Source of the DNA: Bartonella gabonensis
Lineage (GTDB): Bacteria > Pseudomonadota > Alphaproteobacteria > Rhizobiales > Rhizobiaceae
DNA length: 64,000 bases
Reading direction: 5' to 3'
Assembly: GCF_903679515.1 (NCBI RefSeq)
Contig: NZ_CAHOYM010000002.1
Location: 62,001 to 126,000, forward strand
The notes below the pieces were generated by a model. It was not told the origin of the DNA. It was given only the letters and a program-made list of their open reading frames with translations, and made no database searches. Below, in pieces: positions 28,878 through 39,670 of the stretch. Made by a program: the position numbers and the translations under genes. Within the stretch, counting starts at the first letter, position 1, and every line of letters begins with the position of its first letter.

Positions 28878-29630
28878 ATGCGTTCATCTACTTATCGTTT
28901 GGCTTATATCGATGAAGAGTTTATGATGCGTCCAGAACTACGCTCACAAAGGATTGCTCTTGAGTTTTTAAAACCGGAAATAACTTTACAAGAATATGAT
29001 ATTCAATCAACCGTTGTTTTATTTGGTGGTGCGCGGATTCCTGAATCTGGACAAGCAGCATGGGCAGCAAAAAATGAAACACAAAAGAGAAATTTACACG
29101 CTATGTCCCATTACTACGATGAGGCAAGGGAATTTGCACGTTTATGTTCACGCTATTCTGCTATGACAGAATATCGTGAATTTGTCGTTGTCACAGGGGG
29201 CGGACCAGGGATAATGGAAGCAGGAAATCGTGGTGCCATTGATGTTGGTGCACCAACTGTTGGTTTGAATGTTGTTTTACCTCATGAGCAGAAGCCTAAT
29301 CCTTATGTAACGCCGCATTTATGTTTTAATTTTCATTATTTAGGGATGCGAAAAATGCATTTTCTCATGCGGGCAAAGGCATTAGTGATTTTTCCTGGAG
29401 GATTTGGGACTTTAGATGAGCTGTTTGAGACATTAACTTTAATACAGACAAGGCGTATGAAACAGATACCGATTTTACTCTTTGGCAAAGAATTTTGGGA
29501 CAATGCGATCAATTTTGATTATTTATCAGTGCAAGGTACAATTTCTCCCTCTGATATTGATTTGGTAAAATTTGTCAATACTGCAGCAGAAGCTTTTGAA
29601 GAAATTCGTTCCTTTTATAAGCTTCCTTAA
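28878..29630 (+). CDS. LOG-family nucleotide hydrolase, possible 5' frameshift
   Basis: The 250-residue protein has a Rossmann-like fold with GGGPGIMEAGNRGA and the signature PGGFGTLDELFE, which define the LOG family (nucleoside 5'-monophosphate phosphoribohydrolases, lysine-decarboxylase-like in old annotation). The open frame continues upstream of the ATG for 35 more codons with plausible family sequence (NNWTPLLHAKDVLQQVKKAS) but has no ATG, GTG or TTG start there. A good ATG at 28769 lies in the next frame, and skipping one base within A-runs near 28772-28791 would join them. The gene may be 5'-damaged, or start downstream at 28878 with a shorter product. Confidence 0.82.
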   Translation: MRSSTYRLAYIDEEFMMRPELRSQRIALEFLKPEITLQEYDIQSTVVLFGGARIPESGQAAWAAKNETQKRNLHAMSHYYDEAREFARLCSRYSAMTEYREFVVVTGGGPGIMEAGNRGAIDVGAPTVGLNVVLPHEQKPNPYVTPHLCFNFHYLGMRKMHFLMRAKALVIFPGGFGTLDELFETLTLIQTRRMKQIPILLFGKEFWDNAINFDYLSVQGTISPSDIDLVKFVNTAAEAFEEIRSFYKLP

Positions 29631-29661
29631 TTGCTCTTTAAGAAGAAGCCTTGAAGGATAA

Positions 29662-30405
29662 TTAATATTCTACCTTAGTCAAATAAAGTCCTGAAGGTGG
29701 TGCAACAACACCACAACGTGTACGATCTTTAGCATGGAGAGCTTCCTCAAGATCTTGAGGACTCCAGCGCCCAACACCAACTTCCATAAGGCTTCCGGCA
29801 AAGGAACGGATTTGATGATGAAGAAAAGAACGTGCCCGTGCATAGAGAAAGATCTCTTCCCCTTCTCTTTTTACATCAAGACATTCAAGGGTACGAACAG
29901 GGCTTTTGGCTTGGCAATGGACCGAGCGAAAAGTGGTAAAATCATGTTTTCCTACAAGTTTTTGAGCCGCTTCATGCATAACTTGCGCATTAAGAGGTTT
30001 TGGCAACCACCACACACGTTTGGCATTTAGGGCTGGTGGAGAGCGGCGATTGAGAATTTTAAAAAGATAATGGCGCTTAATGGCGGAAAATCGTGCATCA
30101 AAATCATCAGGGACATTTTCTACATTTAAGATTGAAATCGCTTCTCCCTGTTGACGTAAAAGAGCATTAAGCGCATCATGGACCGTATGTGTGTGCCAGT
30201 TTTTTTCAAAATCAACATGGGCAACCTGCCCCGTGGCATGGACACCTGCATCCGTTCGACCTGCTGTTTTAATGGTTAATTGTTGCCCACTAAAGCGAAA
30301 AATTGCCACTTCAAGAGCTCCTTGTATAGTATGAAGCTCTACTTGACGCTGCCAGCCAGCATAATTTGATCCATCATATTCAAGAGTGAGTTTAAAACGT
30401 GGCAT
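29662..30405 (-). CDS. truA: tRNA pseudouridine synthase A
   Basis: TruA converts uridines 38-40 of the tRNA anticodon arm to pseudouridine. The 247-residue protein has the catalytic Asp52 in [25 protein letters not shown], and the C-terminal [13 protein letters not shown]. The start at 30405 yields the family N-terminus [13 protein letters not shown] longer alternative overlaps fmt by 62 bp and is not conserved. It begins one base after the fmt stop codon, so def-fmt-truA form one operon. Confidence 0.95.
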   Translation of the reverse strand: MPRFKLTLEYDGSNYAGWQRQVELHTIQGALEVAIFRFSGQQLTIKTAGRTDAGVHATGQVAHVDFEKNWHTHTVHDALNALLRQQGEAISILNVENVPDDFDARFSAIKRHYLFKILNRRSPPALNAKRVWWLPKPLNAQVMHEAAQKLVGKHDFTTFRSVHCQAKSPVRTLECLDVKREGEEIFLYARARSFLHHQIRSFAGSLMEVGVGRWSPQDLEEALHAKDRTRCGVVAPPSGLYLTKVEY

Positions 30406-30406
30406 A

Positions 30407-31336
30407 TTAAAAAACAGCAGAAATATGAGCGCCTCGCAAAAAGCTTGCGCTCTCAAGAACTTTACCACCAGATCTTTGCAGGTGGGTTATTTCAAGACGC
30501 CCTTGTCCACAATGGACAATCAAAGAATCTGGTTCTATTCGACCAATTTCAAGCGAAGAACCTATTGTTAAACGACTTCCAAGAATTTTTACGCGTTCTT
30601 CTTGTCCAGCGATATTCATATTACACCAGCAGCCAGGAAAGGGAGAGAGTGCACGAATATATCGATGAATAAATTCAGCAGACTTTGTCCAATCAATGCG
30701 GGTTTCTTCTTTTTTGATTTTGGCAGCATAGGTAATACCTTCTGCTGATTGTGGCGTAAGTTGGAGCTGTCCTTTTTCCAAAGCAGATAGAGCTTCTATC
30801 ATAAGTTCTGCACCGATATATGAAAGTTTATTTGAAAGTTCACCCAAAGTGGTGGTATCAGTGATGGGGAGAGAGCGTGAGAGGGCAATAGGCCCTGTAT
30901 CAAGTCCCTCATCCATTTTCATAATCATCATCCCCGTTTCTTTATCTCCAGCCATAATTGCGCGCTGAATAGGTGCAGCACCACGCCACCGTGGTAAAAG
31001 GGAAGCATGGGCATTAAAACATCCAAAACGCGGTGTTTCAAGAATAGCTTTCGGTAAGAAGAGGCCATAGGCAACCACAACAGCAGCATCAACACGAAGC
31101 GCTGCAAATTGGGCTTGCTGTTCGGTTGTTTTGAGTGTTTGGGGCGCAAATACGGGAATAGATTTTTCTTCTGCTGCATTTTGTACAGGTGAGGGGATGA
31201 GTTTGAGGCCACGACGTCCTGCTGGGCGAGGGGGTTGACTATAAACGGCGACAACATCATGCCCCGCATCTAACAAAGCATGTAAAATGGGAATAGAAAA
31301 ACTAGGTGTTCCCATAAAACTCAACCGTAATGCCAT
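30407..31336 (-). CDS. fmt: Methionyl-tRNA formyltransferase
   Basis: Fmt formylates the initiator Met-tRNA from 10-formyl-tetrahydrofolate. The 309-residue protein has the N-terminal formyltransferase domain with [16 protein letters not shown] (catalytic region) and the C-terminal tRNA-binding OB-like domain. Its ATG overlaps the def stop codon by one base (TAATG). Pairing with def, which removes the formyl group, is the standard arrangement. Confidence 0.96.
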   Translation of the reverse strand: MALRLSFMGTPSFSIPILHALLDAGHDVVAVYSQPPRPAGRRGLKLIPSPVQNAAEEKSIPVFAPQTLKTTEQQAQFAALRVDAAVVVAYGLFLPKAILETPRFGCFNAHASLLPRWRGAAPIQRAIMAGDKETGMMIMKMDEGLDTGPIALSRSLPITDTTTLGELSNKLSYIGAELMIEALSALEKGQLQLTPQSAEGITYAAKIKKEETRIDWTKSAEFIHRYIRALSPFPGCWCNMNIAGQEERVKILGSRLTIGSSLEIGRIEPDSLIVHCGQGRLEITHLQRSGGKVLESASFLRGAHISAVF

Positions 31337-31866
31337 TACAAAACTGCTTCCTGTGTCGTTTTTTCTTTTGCACGTTTTTTAAATTTTCGTATCACCATAT
31401 CACGTTTGATTTTTGAAATGTAATCAATAAAAAGACGCCCATCTAAATGATCCATTTCATGTTGCAAACAAGTCGCCAACAAATCATCTGCTTCAATTTC
31501 TGTTTGTTTTCCTTCTCGGTTCTGATAGCGAACACGTAGGCGTTTAGGGCGTTCAACTTCCGCAAAATAGTCAGGAATAGAAAGACAGCCTTCTTTGTGA
31601 ATATTACGTTCTTCTGAAAGCCATAAGATTTCTGGGTTGATAATGACAAACGGATTTTTCGGCGTATCATTCGGAGAGATATCCATAACCAGCATGCGCA
31701 GTGGTATGCCAATTTGGATAGCAGCAAGACCAACGCCCTGGGCATTATACATAGTTTCCAACATATCATCCGCAAGCTTTTGGAGGGCTGCATCAACATG
31801 TTCGATGGGTTTGGACACTTCCCGTAAAATTGGGTCCGGTAAAGTAACTAAAGATCTTGTTGCCAT
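31336..31866 (-). CDS. def: Peptide deformylase
   Basis: Def removes the formyl group from nascent N-formyl-methionine. The 176-residue protein has all three motifs: GVGLAAIQ (44-51), EGCLS with metal ligand Cys94, and QHEMDH with His136, Glu137 and His140. It is thus complete and probably active. The start at 31866 gives [14 protein letters not shown], as expected for the family; a TTG 12 codons upstream is less likely. First gene of def-fmt-truA. Confidence 0.95.
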   Translation of the reverse strand: MATRSLVTLPDPILREVSKPIEHVDAALQKLADDMLETMYNAQGVGLAAIQIGIPLRMLVMDISPNDTPKNPFVIINPEILWLSEERNIHKEGCLSIPDYFAEVERPKRLRVRYQNREGKQTEIEADDLLATCLQHEMDHLDGRLFIDYISKIKRDMVIRKFKKRAKEKTTQEAVL

Positions 31867-31957
31867 GAGGCACAGATTAATCAATGCTTGTGTATCGGTC
31901 AATATTGAATAACAAATTCTTGCGCTTTTTTATAATGAGGGCGTTATATTACCTCTC

Positions 31958-33142
31958 ATGTTTGATTCGTTTTTTTCTTTTATACTTGCTGATGAATCTT
32001 TTGCGAAACTAAGTATTTTGCTTTTACTAATACTCGTTTGCTTAGCATGTTTTATGTTAATTTATTCTCATCGGAAAAAGGCATTTTTGGAAAGTGAAGT
32101 TGCCAAGCATGCTCGTGCAGCACAAGAGCAGATGGCTATATTGCTCAAAACACAAGCTGAAATGCAAGGGCGAATGCAAACGATGGCTGAAATTTTTGGT
32201 CAAAGGCAAGCTGAATTGAATAAATCACTTAGTGAGCAACTCAATGGTATGACAACCAATATAGGGCAAACACTTCAGGTACAGACAAAATCAACTTATG
32301 AGAATTTGAATCGTTTGCAAGAGCGTTTAGCAGTCATTGATGCAGCGCAAAATAATATTCAGTCACTTACCGGACAGGTTGTGCAACTGCAGGCCATTTT
32401 AAGCAATAAGCAGACGCGGGGTACTTTTGGTCAAGGGCGTATGGAAGCGATTATTGCCGATGCTCTACCAGCTAATTCTTATGTTTTTCAGGCGGTTCTT
32501 TCCAATGGAAAGCGGCCAGATTGTCTCATTCACATGCCAAATAAAGCACCTTCTCTTGTTGTGGATGCTAAATTTCCTCTGGAAGCTTGGAATACCATAC
32601 GCAAAGCAACGATAGCTCAAGAGCGTCAAGAGGCAGAACGCCAATTTCGCACTGATATGGAAGTTCATATTCGTGATATTGCACAAAAATATCTTATTCC
32701 TGGAGAAACCCATGATACTGCTTTTCTCTTTGTGCCATCGGAATCGATTTTTGCCACAATTTATGAGGATTTTGAACCAGTGGTACAAAAAGCCAATAAA
32801 GCCCATGTGATTATTGTATCGCCGTCTTTGTTGATGCTCTCTGTTCAGGTTGTACAAACCATTATGAAAGATGCGCGGATGCGTGAACAAGCACATTTGA
32901 TTCAGTCAGAAGTAGCAAAATTGATGGAAAATTTTAGAAGAATGGATACGCGTGTTCGCGCCTTACAGAAGCATTTTTACAAAGCTGGTGAAGATATAGA
33001 AGGGATTTTAATCTCATCTTCCAAAATTATGAAACGGGCAAATCGCATTGAAACTTTCGAGTTAAAAGACAATTATTCTGAACCAGCAAAAATGACAACA
33101 TCGGCTCAGTTGCAAACATTGCGTTTGGTTGATGAAGAATAA
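31958..33142 (+). CDS. rmuC: DNA recombination protein RmuC
   Basis: The 394-residue protein has an N-terminal membrane anchor (about residues 18-38), a coiled-coil stretch (about 60-150) and the RmuC domain (GQGRMEAIIADALP, then VVDAKFPLEAW near residue 205, and TAFLFVPSE). RmuC limits DNA inversions at inverted repeats. A nuclease role has been proposed on the basis of its fold. It is divergent from def with 91 bp between. The length is near the family norm. Confidence 0.92.
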   Translation: MFDSFFSFILADESFAKLSILLLLILVCLACFMLIYSHRKKAFLESEVAKHARAAQEQMAILLKTQAEMQGRMQTMAEIFGQRQAELNKSLSEQLNGMTTNIGQTLQVQTKSTYENLNRLQERLAVIDAAQNNIQSLTGQVVQLQAILSNKQTRGTFGQGRMEAIIADALPANSYVFQAVLSNGKRPDCLIHMPNKAPSLVVDAKFPLEAWNTIRKATIAQERQEAERQFRTDMEVHIRDIAQKYLIPGETHDTAFLFVPSESIFATIYEDFEPVVQKANKAHVIIVSPSLLMLSVQVVQTIMKDARMREQAHLIQSEVAKLMENFRRMDTRVRALQKHFYKAGEDIEGILISSSKIMKRANRIETFELKDNYSEPAKMTTSAQLQTLRLVDEE

Positions 33143-33255
33143 AGTAAAGCAAGCTTTTGAATAATCACAAGTTAAGATCGTGTTCTTTATTGATTGGTAA
33201 TAATTTTTTAGTATCTCTATCTTTTTTTATTTCTTAAACGAGAGGAATAGGGAAT

Positions 33256-33843
33256 ATGCTACACCTTTTGTTTTTGGGGGCACTGGTATTTCTGTTAGGG
33301 GGGTGTGCAACAACCGCTCCCATCCACACAAATAACGCTTGCGCTATTCTAGCACAAAAAAATGGTTTTTTTGATAATTGGGGTAGAGCGTCTCAAAGGG
33401 CAGAAATGCGCTATGGAATTCCTATGCCGATTATTCTGGCAACCATTAATATGGAGTCAAGCTTTCGCCATAATGCACGTCCTTCACGCAAAAAATTACT
33501 TGGTTTTATTCCATGGAAGCGTAGGTCAACAGCTTATGGTTATTCTCAAGCGCTTGACAGTACATGGGCAATGTATATGCGTTCTACGGGCAGGTCTTTT
33601 GCATGGCGTAACAATTTTGCAGATGCCGCTGATTTTGTTGCTTGGTATCATCGCCAAAGTGTTCAACGCAATGGTGTGAGGTTTTATGATGCTTATAGCC
33701 TTTATTTAAATTATCATATGGGGCATGGTGCTTATGCACGAAGCGGCGGTCATGTTACTGCTGCGCTTTCACAGGCAGCACAGCGCATGGCAAATATGTC
33801 TAAACTCTATGATCAACAATTAAAAAAATGTGGATGGTATTAG
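33256..33843 (+). CDS. Lipoprotein with SLT-like lytic transglycosylase domain
   Basis: A 195-residue putative lipoprotein. The signal sequence ends in the lipobox LLGGC with acylated Cys17. The mature part shows ILATINMESSF with Glu67 in the position of the catalytic glutamate of SLT transglycosylases, then AYGYSQALDSTWAMY and a C-terminal YLNYHMGHGAY. This indicates murein binding or cleavage at the outer membrane, but the domain is short and the activity is inferred. An AGAGGAATAG site lies before the ATG. It is a single gene, not next to a secretion cluster. Confidence 0.8.
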   Translation: MLHLLFLGALVFLLGGCATTAPIHTNNACAILAQKNGFFDNWGRASQRAEMRYGIPMPIILATINMESSFRHNARPSRKKLLGFIPWKRRSTAYGYSQALDSTWAMYMRSTGRSFAWRNNFADAADFVAWYHRQSVQRNGVRFYDAYSLYLNYHMGHGAYARSGGHVTAALSQAAQRMANMSKLYDQQLKKCGWY

Positions 33844-34886
33844 GGAAGATTTTTGAAAATCTCAATTAGGAAATTTGATGAGATAAAATTATTTAAGAGC
33901 AAAATTTCTTATGGCGTGATAAGGCAGTGTCATTTTTCCGGTTATTAAATGAAACAAATTTTAATAAATGCAAGCGACAGAAAGCTTTTGCAAGATAAAA
34001 TCTATTTAAAGATACTTTTGGTGTTTTTGTCTTTCTTTGTTCAAAAAATTTTAAATTTCACTATGCGCATTATTGGTTGATTATAACATGAATATTTATT
34101 TGTTAAACGTATAAAATAGCAATTACAATAAATGCAATTCAAGCATCATAAAAAGGGTAAAATATTCAATATAAGAAATGAGAAATGCATTAAACAAAAG
34201 AGCATCGTTTCAGAAACTGTTACCTTGTATAAAGGGGGTACTACAGCCCTCAAAATGAACCCTGTCCATCTTAATTAAAAAGTTATCTTGTTGTATGATA
34301 CTATTGTTTAGAGGTAAGGTATATACCACTTTCATATAATGAATATTCAAGGCAAGATTTTTCTGTAGTATGAAGTAACATTAGAGGTTGGCAAAGTATG
34401 TAATAGTGTCGCCTTTCTCCTACATCTCAACCGTGCTCATGATGGTTAAGGAAATGATTTTAATTGGCAGGCATTTGATAAGGTTGAAAACATTCGAAAA
34501 AAATTCTGATTCGCAATAATTAAGAAGTATATTCTGTTCCCGAGCTTTTATTTAGGTGGCTCGCACCTTTTAAAAAGATATCCATAATCAATATATTATG
34601 ATTTTGCGGAAATGTTGTAGAGGAGAGGGAGGTAACTTTTGTTTTTAAAACAATGCGTAAGCTAAACAGCTTACTTTTTTATTTCTATGCAAAGCATAAA
34701 AAAACTTCATTTCCTTTTCATTACTGACAGCAAAATTTTACAATCCAACGAACGATTAGAAATATATTACAGTGCTGAAAGAAGCATGCACTAATGGATT
34801 AATAGCTACAGAGCACATAACCCTTTTTAAATTGATCACACACTCTCTGCTATAAAGTGATTTCTTGATAGAAGAATTGGTCCTTT
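33844..34886. other. 1.0 kb spacer before tRNA-Ala
   Basis: No gene is recognised. It holds copy 2 of repeat family C (34,377-34,404). The rest is A/T-rich. No other tRNA cloverleaf was found by eye. Confidence 0.5.
34377..34404. repeat. 28-bp repeat, family C copy 2
   Basis: It matches 25,674-25,701 at 24 of 28 positions, including the shared block GAGGTTrGCAAAGTrTGTwAT. Confidence 0.5.
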
Positions 34887-34962
<76 letters not shown>

Positions 34963-35068
34963 AAAAACAAATTTCCCCCAAAGGGATAGTCTATAATTTC
35001 AACTTTTTTAAAACGAGAAAAATTGAAGATCAAGAAGAATTTACATTCTAGAGAAAAGATGCCTTCTT

Positions 35069-35449
35069 TTAAGCATCGTCATCATTAGAAACGCCTCCTC
35101 CAAGAATATCGGTAACGTCATCATCTTCATCATCATCATCGTGAGATAAAAATGTATCATCATCATCACCGAGATCGACATCACTATCTTCCAAATCAGG
35201 AAGATCGTCATCTTTAGAATCGTCATCATCCTCTTCAAGAAGCATAAAGGCAGACTTTTCAAGTGCTGTATCAAGCTCTTCAGTATCCACTTCTTCTTCA
35301 TTGTTTGCTTCAGCTGCCACAACCTCAAAATAAGAACGCGGATAAGAAATTCCTGTATAGGGTGACACAATAGGATCGCGATTGAGATCGTAAAATTTTT
35401 TTCCTGTTTCTGGATCAACACGTTTTGTTCCAAGTTCTTGTTTTGCCAT
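35069..35449 (-). CDS. TIGR02300 family acidic protein
   Basis: A 126-residue protein with a conserved N-terminus, MAKQELGTKRVDPETGKKFY followed by DLNRDPIVSPYTG, that defines the TIGR02300 (FYDLN acid) family of alphaproteobacteria, and a long C-terminal tail made almost wholly of Asp and Glu (about residues 70-126). No function is known. The tail suggests binding of a basic partner or metal, which is inference. It is divergent from aroA-cmk-rpsA, a position it keeps in related genomes as far as I recall. Confidence 0.88.
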   Translation of the reverse strand: MAKQELGTKRVDPETGKKFYDLNRDPIVSPYTGISYPRSYFEVVAAEANNEEEVDTEELDTALEKSAFMLLEEDDDDSKDDDLPDLEDSDVDLGDDDDTFLSHDDDDEDDDVTDILGGGVSNDDDA

Positions 35450-35615
35450 AAACCGTGCCTCTTTGATTAATTCTATTCCATTAAAAGATAAATTTTATGG
35501 TGCTTAATCGAAAAATAACACCTTTGTCAAAGATAAATACACTGTTCCATGTAGATTTTTTCATGACGCTCTTTAAAGCATGTGCTAAAGAATGCATAAT
35601 TTCATAAAAGATTAG

Positions 35616-37609
<1,994 letters not shown>

Positions 37610-37706
37610 ATTCATCAAGGAGACTTCCAGCCTAGCGCTAACTTTTCTTCCTTTATTTAAAGAAAAGGGCTAAGGAGTTGCCCATGTTAACACTAACCTA
37701 GCGCTC

Positions 37707-37736
37707 ATACCTTATAAGATAAGGTATATATTAGGA
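37707..37736 (+). promoter_or_regulatory. Leader hairpin before rpsA
   Basis: ATACCTTAT (37707-37715) and ATAAGGTAT (37719-37727) form a perfect 9-bp stem with a 3-nt loop, ending 5 bases before the Shine-Dalgarno sequence AGGAG (37733-37737). S1 is known to repress its own translation in E. coli, so a structured leader is expected. Whether this hairpin does it is inference. Confidence 0.4.
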
Positions 37737-37742
37737 GTTCTT

Positions 37743-39443
37743 ATGTCACAATACAATCCCACAACAGCGGATTTTGAAGCCCTTTTAACAGAATCTTTTC
37801 AAACCAATGATCTTAATGAAGGATCTGTTGTTAAAGGTCGTGTTATTGCAATCGAAAAAGACATGGCCATTATTGATGCTGGACTTAAAGTCGAAGGTCG
37901 TATTCCTCTCAAAGAGTTTGGAGCTAAAGCAAAAGATGGTTCTTTGCAAGTTGGCGATGAAGTTGAGGTTTACATTGAACGCATTGAAAATGCGATGGGT
38001 GAAGCTGTTTTATCGCGTGAAAAAGCACGGCGTGAAGAAAGTTGGGTCCGTTTAGAGGAAAAATTCAATGCTGGTGCACGCGTTGAGGGAGTTATCTTTA
38101 GCCAAGTAAAAGGTGGTTTCACAGTTGATCTTGATGGTGCTGTTGCTTTCTTGCCGCGCAGCCAAGTTGATATTCGTCCCATTCGTGATGTTTCGCCTCT
38201 CATGCATAATTCACAATCCTTTGAAATTTTGAAGATGGATCGTCGTCGTGGCAATATTGTTGTTTCACGTCGTACTGTCTTAGAAGAAAGTCGCGCTGAG
38301 CAACGTTCAGAAATCGTACAAAATCTTGAAGAAAACCAAATTGTTGAAGGTGTAGTGAAAAATATCACAGACTATGGTGCTTTTGTTGATCTTGGTGGGA
38401 TTGATGGTCTCTTACACGTTACAGATATGGCATGGCGGCGTGTTAACCACCCATCTGAAGTGCTCACAATTGGGCAAACGATTAAAGTTCAGATTATTCG
38501 CATTAATCAAGATACGCACCGTATTTCTCTTGGAATGAAACAGCTTGAAAGTGATCCTTGGGAAAGCATCAGTGTCCGCTATCCGATTGGTAAAAAAATT
38601 ACGGGTGCTGTTACCAACATTACTGATTACGGTGGTTTTGTTGAAATTGAACCAGGGATTGAAGGATTGATCCATGTTTCTGAGATGAGCTGGACAAAGA
38701 AAAATGTTCACCCTGGAAAAATTCTGTCTACATCACAAGAAGTAGAAGTGGTTGTTCTTGAAATTGATCCTTCTAAACGGCGTATTTCTCTTGGCTTAAA
38801 GCAAACATTTGAAAATCCATGGGAAGCTTTTGCCAATAAATTTCCTGTCAATTCGCAAATTGAGGGAGAGGTTAAAAATAAAACAGAATTTGGTCTGTTT
38901 ATTGGGCTTGAAGGTGATGTTGACGGTATGGTTCATCTATCTGATCTTGATTGGAACCGTCCTGGTGAACAAGTCATTGATACTTACAACAAAGGCGATA
39001 TTGTTAAAGCGGTGGTCCTTGATGTTGACATTGAAAAAGAGCGTATCTCTCTTGGAATTAAGCAGCTTTCCAGCGATAAAGTTGGAGAAGCAGCCGCTTC
39101 TGGTGAATTGCGAAAAGGGGTTGTTGTAACCTGTGAAGTGATTGCTGTTAATGACAATGACATTTATGTGAAATTGATTGACCACAACCTTGAGACAACC
39201 ATTCGGCGTGCTGACTTAGCGCGTGATCGTGATGAGCAACGTCCTGAGCGTTTTGCAATTGGGCAAAAGGTTGATGCGCGTATAACAGCATTTGATAAAA
39301 AAACACGTAAAATTTCCGTATCGATCAAAGCATTAGAAATTGCAGAAGAAAAAGAAGCTGTTGCCCAATATGGTTCTACAGATTCAGGTGCTTCTCTTGG
39401 CGATATTCTTGGTGCAGCTTTGAAAAAACAAGAACAAGATTAA
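37743..39443 (+). CDS. rpsA: 30S ribosomal protein S1
   Basis: S1 binds mRNA on the small subunit and is needed for translation of weakly led messages. The 566-residue protein has six S1 repeats of about 75-85 residues, each with the G-x-V-x-x-I-x-x-x-G core (for example VVKNITDYGAFVDLGGIDGL and VTNITDYGGFVEIEPGIEGL). The start follows TTAGGAG. Length and repeat count match the alphaproteobacterial S1. Confidence 0.97.
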   Translation: MSQYNPTTADFEALLTESFQTNDLNEGSVVKGRVIAIEKDMAIIDAGLKVEGRIPLKEFGAKAKDGSLQVGDEVEVYIERIENAMGEAVLSREKARREESWVRLEEKFNAGARVEGVIFSQVKGGFTVDLDGAVAFLPRSQVDIRPIRDVSPLMHNSQSFEILKMDRRRGNIVVSRRTVLEESRAEQRSEIVQNLEENQIVEGVVKNITDYGAFVDLGGIDGLLHVTDMAWRRVNHPSEVLTIGQTIKVQIIRINQDTHRISLGMKQLESDPWESISVRYPIGKKITGAVTNITDYGGFVEIEPGIEGLIHVSEMSWTKKNVHPGKILSTSQEVEVVVLEIDPSKRRISLGLKQTFENPWEAFANKFPVNSQIEGEVKNKTEFGLFIGLEGDVDGMVHLSDLDWNRPGEQVIDTYNKGDIVKAVVLDVDIEKERISLGIKQLSSDKVGEAAASGELRKGVVVTCEVIAVNDNDIYVKLIDHNLETTIRRADLARDRDEQRPERFAIGQKVDARITAFDKKTRKISVSIKALEIAEEKEAVAQYGSTDSGASLGDILGAALKKQEQD

Positions 39444-39470
39444 TCATCAATCAAAAGTGATGGTGTTATT

Positions 39471-39505
39471 AAGGTCACTCCTAAAACGAGTGACCTTTTT
39501 ATTTT
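39471..39505 (+). terminator. Rho-independent terminator of rpsA
   Basis: AAGGTCACTC (39471-39480) pairs with GAGTGACCTT (39488-39497) in a 10-bp stem with a 7-nt loop, followed by TTTATTTT. Confidence 0.85.
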
Positions 39506-39670
39506 CTAAAGAAATTATCTACTTAATTTTTAATACAATCCTTAAAAATTATTATAAATACTTGCAAAGAAAAAAAGTTTGTTTTTTGCCTATCAACGGT
39601 TCACTATTCAGATAAAATGCTTACAATTTAAATAAAAAACGATGTAATTGAATAAGAATGGGACTATGGC

